NCBI GenBank assembly: GCA_027335515.1
Contig: DAHWHT010000372.1
Span: 1 to 13,917 of the forward strand
DNA length: 13,917 bases
Source: Clostridia bacterium
Lineage (GTDB): Bacteria; Bacillota_E; RBS10-35; JAJYVN01
Reading direction: 5' to 3'
In this document: in pieces, positions 1 through 4,931 of the stretch
Layout: every line of letters starts with the position of its first letter
Numbering within the stretch: the first letter of the stretch is position 1
The notes under the pieces: generated by a model
The model's input: only the letters and a program-made list of their open reading frames with translations
What the model was told of the DNA's origin: nothing
The model's database searches: none
Translations under genes and position numbers: made by a program

Positions 1-66
1 CTCGCGCCGGGTAACTTCACCCCCCGGCTGCGTCCTTGTCGTGACACATAAGACATTTCACGTCCA

Positions 67-81
67 CCGGCTATCAGCCGG
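67..81 (-). other. Short hairpin just after the oxidoreductase stop codon
   Basis: A perfect inverted repeat, CCGGCT-ATC-AGCCGG (6-bp stem, 3-nt loop), lies directly against the stop codon of the minus-strand oxidoreductase gene. Read on the minus strand it follows the TGA, but no T-run comes after it. It may stabilise the 3' end or be a weak terminator; I would not call it a classical intrinsic terminator. Confidence 0.3.
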
Positions 82-1143
82 TCATTCGTATACTATCTCA
101 TGCGCTTCCGAAATATGGTTGAGCTTTATGCGAAACTCCACGTCAGTGAAGTCGTGCGGAAAGAGACGCTGCCGGCGTTCCGGGCCCAGGGACTCGAGGA
201 ACTCGGGGTAGATGTCCTGGAGAGCCCGCGGGGTCTGCCCTTCCACCTGCACACGGGCCTGGGGCCTGGGTCCGTGGAAGATGTCCCCGGAAGGGTCTAC
301 GATTGCGCCGCGCTCCGCGTAGATGGCGCATTGGAACCAGTCGTGTCCGGGGAAGACGGTCGTCCGTCCCCACTGGCCCACCACGCCGCTCTCAAACTGC
401 AGGATCGCGACGAAAAAGTCCTCCCTCTGGTCGTACGCCCGCAGGCCCCCTTTGACCAGCGGGTGCGGCACGAGGTTCCGCACGCACCCGTACACACTGT
501 GCACGTCGCCGAAGAGGTACCGGATCGTGTCCATAAAGTGCGCTCCCGAGTCGATCACCCATCCCCCCGCCGACAGGGTGCGCTCCGAGCGCCACACCCA
601 GGCGGGTGCCTGGGACGGATCCGCCACGGGTTCGTGGTGCACCCGCTGCATGCAGAAACCCTGCGCGGGGCCCAACTGGCCGGATTCGTGCAGCAGCCAC
701 CAGGCGGTGCGCTGGGAGGGCCCGCGTCGCACGTTCTCCGCGGTGGCGAGGAGCACATCGCGCGCGCAGGCCGCCTCGATCATCTTCTTGGTGGCCTTAA
801 CCGTCAGGCCCGAGGGCTTTTCCACCTGTACCGCCACGTCGGCGGCGATGCATTTCAGGGCCACCACATGGTGGAGGTAATGGGGCGTGCACACGTCGGC
901 GGCCTGCGCGCGTCCGGCTCGCAGCATCTCGTCGACGCTCTCGTACACCTCGGGACGATTGCCCTGGAACTGCGCCACCTCGTCCGCGTACCGCTCGGCC
1001 GCCGGCCGGTAGGCATCGCACGTGGCCACGATCTCCACCAAGTCCGGCTCCGTGCCGTGGATCGCCTTCCAAGCGTCCTGGTGCCGCTTGGCGATGCCGC
1101 CGCACCCCACCACGGCCAGTTGCACCTTCGCCACCTGAATCAC
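82..1143 (-). CDS. Gfo/Idh/MocA-family NAD(P)-dependent oxidoreductase
   Basis: A 353-residue cytoplasmic dehydrogenase of the glucose-fructose oxidoreductase / inositol dehydrogenase / MocA family, of the usual length. The N-terminal Rossmann fold carries the nucleotide-binding loop GCGGIAKRH (residues 13-21). The family's catalytic Lys is in VEKPSG (EKP at 108-110), and a D-x-G-x-H motif is at 198-202 (VIDSGAHFMD). The C-terminal half is the alpha/beta substrate domain. The start is GTG at 1143-1141, with a GGGG run almost touching it, so the start is somewhat uncertain. Known members oxidise sugars, inositols or sugar derivatives, or act on biliverdin-like substrates; the sequence does not say which. 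No sugar gene adjoins it except the binding protein 2 kb away on the other strand. It sits just downstream, on the same strand, of a decayed transposon gene, so its native promoter may have been replaced. Confidence 0.9.
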   Translation of the reverse strand: MIQVAKVQLAVVGCGGIAKRHQDAWKAIHGTEPDLVEIVATCDAYRPAAERYADEVAQFQGNRPEVYESVDEMLRAGRAQAADVCTPHYLHHVVALKCIAADVAVQVEKPSGLTVKATKKMIEAACARDVLLATAENVRRGPSQRTAWWLLHESGQLGPAQGFCMQRVHHEPVADPSQAPAWVWRSERTLSAGGWVIDSGAHFMDTIRYLFGDVHSVYGCVRNLVPHPLVKGGLRAYDQREDFFVAILQFESGVVGQWGRTTVFPGHDWFQCAIYAERGAIVDPSGDIFHGPRPQARVQVEGQTPRALQDIYPEFLESLGPERRQRLFPHDFTDVEFRIKLNHISEAHEIVYE

Positions 1144-1144
1144 C

Positions 1145-1184
1145 CCCGTGCTGCTTTACATGCCACGGGTAGGCGCTTTCGCCT
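1145..1184 (-). other. Two consecutive hairpins in the leader of the oxidoreductase gene
   Basis: Two perfect stem-loops abut each other. CCCGTG (1145-1150) pairs with CACGGG (1164-1169) around a 13-nt loop, and AGGCG (1171-1175) pairs with CGCCT (1180-1184) around CTTT. On the minus strand they lie between the TnpB remnant's stop codon (1240) and the oxidoreductase start (1143). That is the place where the right end or omega-RNA 3' hairpin of an IS200/IS605-type element would be, but the same hairpins could be an ordinary 5' UTR structure of the downstream gene. Confidence 0.4.
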
Positions 1185-1239
1185 GCTTCACAGCGTTCGC
1201 TGCTGCCGGGCGTCTTCAACTTGCCCTTTGCGTCGTCGG

Positions 1240-1608
1240 TCAGACCGCGGAGCCGTGCACTGCGTCAGGACCGCACGCTGAGACCGGGGGGCTTGCGGCT
1301 GCCGGATCGCGCAGCGACAGGCCGTCCTGCGTCAATGCGCCGGCCCCGTGCCTGGCAAGGCGGGCGGGGTGGCCGGCTCGGATGCTCCCGGCCGCGAGTG
1401 GGGCAGTGTGGAGGGACTGGCCGCACGGCCTGCAGCGCAGGCCGCCCCGGCCCCGGCGGTCGGTCTGCGCGCGGGGCACGCGCCGCCTGCGCGTTTGGCT
1501 GGTGTGGCGGGATCGACCGCAGCAACGGCCACACCCGGGGCCGACGGGGACGCGAGCCTTCCGGCCCTTGCGGGGGCGGCCGGGCCGGATGCGGTGGCCC
1601 CGTAGGCT
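1240..1608 (-). pseudogene. Decayed TnpB (IS200/IS605 family) C-terminus, minus strand
   Basis: This minus-strand frame is open from just after a TAA at 1611-1609 to the TGA at 1242-1240. It contains HTSQTRRRRVPRA, then about 15 residues, then GLRCRPCGQSLHT. This is the arrangement of the TnpB zinc ribbon (Y/HTSQTCxxCG ... FxCxxCGxxxHAD). The second CxxC (CRPC) survives. The first cysteine pair has become Arg, and the HAD that carries the RuvC-III aspartate reads HTA. The tail LARHGAGALTQDG fits the segment after the ribbon in such proteins. No RuvC-I or RuvC-II region is visible upstream and the frame has no start with a ribosome-binding site, so I call it a dead fragment. The match is to remembered family motifs, not to an alignment. 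Confidence 0.6.
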
Positions 1609-2008
1609 TTACGCCGGCGCAGCACACCCATTGCGCAGCCAGTCGGTTGCGACTCGCCCGCCTGCGTAGGTTTCGTGATGAGGTTCCTGGCGGGTGAGAC
1701 GCGGCATCTCGTCTCCCACCGCACCGTCGCGGTGGAACGACGCGGTGCCCTGCGCCATCGTGTTCCGCGGCATCGCTGCCGCGTCCCTGGCGAGCGCATC
1801 GCGGCCCGCAGCGCCATCTCCTCACCCATACCCTGCCATGGACGATGGTCCCGTACCGCCACCCCGGAACGACGCCACCCAGGGGATGGAAGACCGATGG
1901 AAGGTTGTCGTGTGGTCGAGGTCGAATCCGATTCGCGCCGGCCCTTCAGGCTGGAATGCACCCGTCGGGATTCATGGCGCGGGAGCTACCTTTACCTCTT
2001 GACATCGC
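1609..2008. other. Gene-free stretch between mobile-element remnants
   Basis: No convincing gene is visible on either strand. The open frames here are Arg/Ala/Pro-rich and lack family motifs, as expected for random frames in GC-rich DNA. The stretch contains a tight cluster of hairpins (1696-1783, listed separately). Around 1940-1957 there is a weak CCGGCC-CTTCA-GGCTGG stem (one arm using G-U pairs), similar in style to the end hairpins of TnpB elements. It is most simply decayed mobile-element sequence. Confidence 0.5.
1696..1783. other. Cluster of four adjacent stem-loops
   Basis: Four inverted repeats follow each other with almost no spacing. A: GAGACG (1696-1701) with CGTCTC (1710-1715). 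B: CCACCGC (1716-1722) with GCGGTGG (1729-1735), loop ACCGTC. C: GGAAC (1734-1738) with GTTCC (1762-1766), with further pairing inside. D: CGCGGCA (1766-1772) with TGCCGCG (1777-1783), loop TCGC. A and B abut directly. Such density suggests a structured RNA or an element end. The nearest candidates are the lost 5' domains of the group II intron whose 3' end lies 560 bp downstream on the plus strand, or a terminal structure of the minus-strand TnpB element. I cannot match it to a named RNA family. Confidence 0.35.
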
Positions 2009-2021
2009 CTACCTATGGTAG
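2009..2021. promoter_or_regulatory. Small palindrome CTACC-TAT-GGTAG upstream of an HTH fragment
   Basis: A perfect 5-bp-arm inverted repeat lies 11 bp before the ATG of a short helix-turn-helix-like frame. A TTGACA hexamer is at 1999-2004, but there is no -10 box at the right distance. The layout resembles an autoregulatory operator of a small HTH regulator. Given the decayed setting it may be a leftover. Confidence 0.3.
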
Positions 2022-2032
2022 AGAACAGGGGC

Positions 2033-2104
2033 ATGGCAAACGAACAGACGATCTCGACCGGGCAAACAGAGAAACGTCTCGGCATTTCAGTCTGCAGGGT
2101 CTAG
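2033..2104 (+). pseudogene. 23-codon scrap of a helix-turn-helix (MerR/excisionase-like) protein
   Basis: An ATG at 2033 opens a short frame beginning MANEQTISTGQTEKRLGISV and ending at TAG (2102-2104). The STGQxxKRLGIS pattern is that of the first helices of excisionase/MerR-type DNA-binding domains, as also found in the recombinase of IS607-type elements. The protein ends before the second half of the fold, so if real it is truncated. The preceding AGGGGC gives only a weak ribosome-binding site. The match rests on about 15 residues, so chance similarity is possible. Confidence 0.3.
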
Positions 2105-2166
2105 CGTTGGGAGTCCGCAGGTCGGCTGCGGCCGATGACGCGCTTGGCCTCCATTGCCACCCCAAG

Positions 2167-2313
2167 CTCCGCTGGATCCGCAACGACGTGGAAAGGCAGT
2201 GGGTGCGGTCACTGAGAAGGAGAAGCCAGAGGCATCGGCTCTTCTGGACGCACCTGCGAAGCCGCCCCTGGTTTGAGCTTCCGAAGCCGATCCTCGCCCA
2301 CGCCACGGCGTGA
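2167..2313 (+). pseudogene. C-terminal tail of a group II intron reverse transcriptase/maturase
   Basis: The last 48 codons of a frame ending at TGA 2311-2313 contain VRSLRRRSQRHRLFW and, 10 residues later, LPKPILAHA. This is the conserved end of bacterial group II intron-encoded proteins (a xWxRxLRRRSQR motif, then an aromatic-rich stretch and a LPxPRxxHP motif). The seven reverse-transcriptase blocks, including the YADD active site, and the maturase domain X are absent upstream, so this is a 3' remnant after a large deletion. The independent find of an intron domain V 28 nt downstream, in the correct order and strand, strongly supports the reading. Confidence 0.65.
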
Positions 2314-2340
2314 GGGCAAGGACCGCAAGTGCTGTCTGGG

Positions 2341-2373
2341 GAGCCCGGTGCGGGCAATTCGCACGCCGGGTTT
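2341..2373 (+). ncRNA. Group II intron domain V
   Basis: This 33-nt stretch folds as the catalytic hairpin of group II introns. An 8-bp lower stem joins GAGCCCGG (2341-2348) to CCGGGTTT (2366-2373) and includes the AGC triad. There is a 2-nt CG bulge on the 3' side (2364-2365), then a 4-bp upper stem TGCG (2349-2352) with CGCA (2360-2363), and an apical loop containing the GNRA-type GCAA. The family norm is 34 nt; here one position in the apical closing pair is missing. It follows the maturase tail as expected. A 6-bp pairing of CGAGGG (2376-2381) with CCCTCG (2413-2418) could be domain VI, placing the intron's 3' end near 2420-2430, but the bulged branch-point A is not clear. Domains I-IV are not identifiable. 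Confidence 0.7.
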
Positions 2374-2484
2374 TGCGAGGGGGATGTGGCACAAGTGCTA
2401 CGGTGGCGGCGGCCCTCGTCGCCTGGGCAGTGGCCAGTGGGCTGGCGGTGCTGGTGTCCGAGCCTGCGCCCCTACCGTCCGCAG

Positions 2485-2883
2485 CGCGGCCTGTCCTGGA
2501 GCCGGCGGACCAACCGCAAGCGCACCTACTGGCTTCGTGGTCAGGTGCTGGCGCATGCCCGGCACCTGGCCCTGTGTCACGGGATCCTGGTCGTGGAACG
2601 CAACCCGGCCTGGACCCATCAAGCCTGCCCGCACTGCAGCCACCTGGGCGAGAGGTTCTCTCCCGGTGGGCACGGCTATCCCAGCCGTTTCCGGTGCGGG
2701 TGCTGTGGCTGGACGGGCGAGGCGAACATCGTGGCCGCCCTGAACCTGAAACGGAAGTGGGACCGGAACTTCCGGTATCCCACCGCGCACGAGAAGCGGG
2801 CAGCCGAAACGAGTCGTCGCCGAAAGGCGGTCGCAGTTGCGGGGGCCAACGTCAGGACAACGACGGATGCCCCCGCGGCCTGA
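2485..2883 (+). pseudogene. TnpB (IS200/IS605 family) C-terminal remnant with intact zinc ribbon
   Basis: The frame ends at TGA 2881-2883 and matches the C-terminal third of a TnpB nuclease. It has RGLSWSRRTNRKRTYWLRGQ, then GILVVE (the RuvC-II-type Glu at 2596), then NPAWTHQACPHC, a spacer, and FRCGCCGW. All four zinc-ribbon cysteines are present (codons at 2626, 2635, 2695, 2704). The RuvC-III aspartate, normally in G-x-A-D-x-V-A-A-L-N, is Asn (codon AAC at 2725), a one-base change from GAC. The N-terminal two thirds, including RuvC-I, are missing; the domain V of a group II intron sits just upstream. The protein should be catalytically dead. Recognisable homology starts near 2485; the frame is open further upstream without family signal. 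Confidence 0.75.
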
Positions 2884-3072
2884 GGCCCTTGCTTGGTGCC
2901 GGGAGGCGCCGACCCGTGGTGGGGCTGGTTGCTGGTCCCGCGTGCGTGCGCAAGCGGCTTGCCGGCAGAGGCGCCGGACTCCCAGTGGCCCGCCGACCCC
3001 ACTCAGGCGTCATGGGGTCGGCCCCTGCCCGGTAACGATCGGGAGGGTCCAGGGGCGACCGGCGCAAGCCGG
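2818..3072 (+). ncRNA. Densely structured region at and after the TnpB 3' end; possible omega-RNA remnant
   Basis: A series of strong stem-loops spans the end of the TnpB frame and its 3' flank. They are: CGCC-GAAA-GGCG (2818-2829); GCGGGGGC (2839-2846) with GCCCCCGC (2869-2876), enclosing an inner CGTC/GACG stem; GCAAG-CGG-CTTGC (2950-2962); GCCGACCCCA (2992-3001) with TGGGGTCGGC (3013-3022), a perfect 10-bp stem; GCCCCTG (3021-3027) with CAGGGGC (3050-3056), enclosing CCCG/CGGG; and CCGGC-GCAA-GCCGG (3059-3072) with a GNRA loop. TnpB guide (omega) RNAs are known to overlap the 3' end of tnpB and run to the element's right end, which fits this position. Another reading is a structured 5' leader of the binding-protein gene starting at 3169. 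No named riboswitch motif was recognised. Confidence 0.4.
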
Positions 3073-3168
3073 ATTGGGGCGGCACGAATGGCAGATGTCG
3101 CGGTTTGTCAGCCAAATCGGGCAACTGCTGACACCACATGAAATGCGCACGGTGAGAGGGGCGCGGGG

Positions 3169-4653
3169 ATGTCTTCACGGACTGGCCGCAGGTTCCTGAT
3201 CGGGACGGGCGCCCGCGCGGCAGGAGGGTTGGTGGCCGCCAGTATGCTCGCGGCGTGTGGGCAGGGCGGCCTGGGGAAGGCCGGCAACACGGCGCACCCG
3301 ACGACGGGCTCAGGGGTGGTCGAGATCACCTTCGCCCCGTGGGGGCAGTGGGTTCAGGCTGGAGCCCATTGGATGAATTTTCTCAAGCCCGGTATGCAAT
3401 ACTTTGAGCAACACAACCGCGGTATCCGGGTCAAGGTGGTTGCCCCCGGAGGCGGCGGCGGTTTCGCGACCAGCATTCTGGCGGGGACCGCGCCGGATGT
3501 CTTTGAGGATTGGGTTCTGCCGCCGTACCTGGCGCAGAACCTGGTCGTGAACCTCGATCCGTATCTGCGACGCGACAACCTCGCGACATCCCTGTGGTCG
3601 CCGGGGCAGATGCACAGCCTGCAGACGCAGCACGGCACGTGGTTTCTGCCGTGCTACGTCCACGTGGATGTGATGGCCATCAACCTGACCGACCTGGACA
3701 CTCTGGGGGTGTCCTATCCGGACCCCAACTGGACGTCGGCCGAGGCGGCGGCACTCTACCGCAAGGCTACCTGGGACAAGAACGGCACGCACCACTTCGG
3801 GGTTGCGTTGGATGACATGGGCGGCGGGATGCTGGGGACGGCCACCAGCGACACCCGCGCCTACGCCATGCACATCTACGGCGGCTCGGTCATGGACGCG
3901 TCGCGCACGGTGTGCACGCTGGACGATCCTCGCGTCGTCAAGGCCGTGACGTGGTTCGACCAGCTGTATTGGGACAAGGTGGCTGGCGGTAACAATATCG
4001 CGACGAACTGCACCTTTGCCGAGTTCGGATCCAACAACATTCCCTATGCGTTCACCAACTACCGCAACAAGTTCAAATGGACCTTTTTCCCGATCCCCCG
4101 ATACCCGGCTGGCCGGGTGTGCTTTGAGGCCACGGATTACCACGCCATCAGCGCGACATCAAAGCATATCCCGGAGGCCTGGGCCCTGCTGCGTTTCCTG
4201 GCCGCTGAGCCCTATTGGTCCCGCTATTGCATGAAGTATTTGCTGCGCACGCCGAGCCTGGTATCGCTGTGGCACGAATACGTCAGCGTCGTCGAGTCGG
4301 TGGCGCCGCAGGCGAAATCCGTCGGCCTCAAGTGGTTCATCCCGGCCGCCCAGAAGTGGGGCATTGCGGGGCGCACCTTCAAGTATCAGCACCCGCAGGC
4401 CATGACCATCATCAACAACGCGCTGGCTTCCGCCCTGTCGCGCAAGCAGGGGGTGGACCTGGCGATGCGCTCGGCGGCGCAGCAGGTGAACGCCCTGCAG
4501 CGCTCGGCCGCGGCCCAGGCCCACCACGTCAAGGGCGCGCACCCGGCGTCCGGCACGTCTTCGACCGCGGTGTCCGGTACGTCATCGAGCAAGGCCTCCG
4601 GCACGACCGCCGCCAAGTCCGCGGTGGCCAAGGGCGCGAAGGCCGCCGGCTGA
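3169..4653 (+). CDS. ABC-transporter extracellular solute-binding lipoprotein (family 1-like)
   Basis: A 494-residue secreted substrate-binding protein. The N-terminus has a twin-arginine-like GRRFLIG (6-12), a hydrophobic stretch, and the lipobox LAAC (27-30), so the mature protein should be lipidated at Cys30 and tethered outside the membrane. The body starts EITFAPWGQW, then shows features of family-1 sugar/oligosaccharide-binding proteins (a GTAPDVFEDW segment early, HAISATSKHIPEAWALLRFLAAEP late). The last 45 residues are a low-complexity Ala/Ser/Thr/Lys tail, perhaps a surface spacer. ATG is preceded by a GAGAGGGG ribosome-binding site. Length is slightly above the family's usual 420-450 because of the tail. 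No permease or ATPase gene is adjacent: a mobile-element graveyard lies upstream and leuS downstream, so it must work with transporter parts encoded elsewhere or be orphaned. The substrate cannot be told from sequence. Confidence 0.85.
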   Translation: MSSRTGRRFLIGTGARAAGGLVAASMLAACGQGGLGKAGNTAHPTTGSGVVEITFAPWGQWVQAGAHWMNFLKPGMQYFEQHNRGIRVKVVAPGGGGGFATSILAGTAPDVFEDWVLPPYLAQNLVVNLDPYLRRDNLATSLWSPGQMHSLQTQHGTWFLPCYVHVDVMAINLTDLDTLGVSYPDPNWTSAEAAALYRKATWDKNGTHHFGVALDDMGGGMLGTATSDTRAYAMHIYGGSVMDASRTVCTLDDPRVVKAVTWFDQLYWDKVAGGNNIATNCTFAEFGSNNIPYAFTNYRNKFKWTFFPIPRYPAGRVCFEATDYHAISATSKHIPEAWALLRFLAAEPYWSRYCMKYLLRTPSLVSLWHEYVSVVESVAPQAKSVGLKWFIPAAQKWGIAGRTFKYQHPQAMTIINNALASALSRKQGVDLAMRSAAQQVNALQRSAAAQAHHVKGAHPASGTSSTAVSGTSSSKASGTTAAKSAVAKGAKAAG

Positions 4654-4665
4654 AGAGGGCTTGCG

Positions 4666-4694
4666 TTGACCGGTCATGGACCGCGCCGTACAAT
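4666..4694 (+). promoter_or_regulatory. Sigma-A-type promoter for leuS-holA
   Basis: TTGACC (4666-4671), a 17-bp spacer and TACAAT (4689-4694) give near-consensus boxes at ideal spacing, just after the binding-protein stop codon. Transcription should start near 4701, giving a leuS leader of about 230 nt. Confidence 0.75.
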
Positions 4695-4713
4695 ATTGGT
4701 ACGGTCCATGGCC
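4672..4713. promoter_or_regulatory. Inverted repeat bracketing the leuS -10 box (candidate operator)
   Basis: GGTCATGGACCG (4672-4683) and CGGTCCATGGCC (4702-4713) are inverted copies differing at one base. Inside them CCGTAC (4686-4691) and GTACGG (4699-4704) form a second inverted repeat that covers part of the -10 box and the start site. A regulator bound here would block the promoter. In RNA, only the downstream arm would be transcribed, so a DNA role is more likely than an RNA one. Confidence 0.4.
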
Positions 4714-4763
4714 GTGCCCGGCCCGCGTGGGCGGACGGCCCCGGATGCGTGACCGGGCGGAGG

Positions 4764-4790
4764 CTCGTCCCGGATACGGGGCGGGTTTTT
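4764..4790 (+). terminator. Intrinsic-terminator-like hairpin inside the leuS leader
   Basis: CTCGTCCCG (4764-4772) pairs with CGGGGCGGG (4777-4785) over 9 bp, with two G-U pairs, around a GATA loop, and TTTTT (4786-4790) follows directly. It lies about 65-90 nt after the predicted transcription start and 140 bp before the leuS start, so it would attenuate leuS or end a small leader RNA. A 14-codon frame (ATG 4709 to TGA 4751-4753) precedes it but contains no Leu codons. I found no T-box sequence, which is the usual control of such genes in Firmicutes. Confidence 0.55.
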
Positions 4791-4931
4791 CTGTCTTGTG
4801 GCGCAGTCTTCCGCCCGTTGCCCCCCTCCTCCGGCGGATACGCGTCGGGGAAATCCCGGGGGCCGAAAGGGGCCAGGGCCTGGCCGGGCGGGGCCGGCTG
4901 GACGGCCGGGGTTTGAGCCAGGTCCGACCAA

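Noticed and set aside
100..1281. Long plus-strand open frame (393 codons) over the oxidoreductase gene
   Set aside because: It is antisense to a clear Gfo/Idh/MocA gene and shows no family motifs; its His/Arg/Val-rich composition is typical of a shadow frame in GC-rich DNA.
1348..1605. Ala/Gly-rich 85-codon plus-strand frame as a small secreted protein
   Set aside because: Its composition is explained by GC-rich sequence, there is no signal peptide or ribosome-binding site, and the opposite strand carries the TnpB remnant.
1999..2027. Standard promoter from TTGACA at 1999
   Set aside because: No -10-like hexamer lies 16-18 bp downstream; the only TATGGT is 9 bp away.
3106..3133. TGTCAG/CTGACA inverted repeat upstream of the binding-protein gene as an operator
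   Set aside because: The arms are only 6 bp and there is no convincing promoter around them; it could be chance, so it is not listed as a feature.
4700..4931. T-box riboswitch for leuS
   Set aside because: The conserved T-box sequence (GGGTGG..ACCGCG type) was not found; the nearest resemblance falls on the start codon itself, and the terminator lies too early for a standard T-box.
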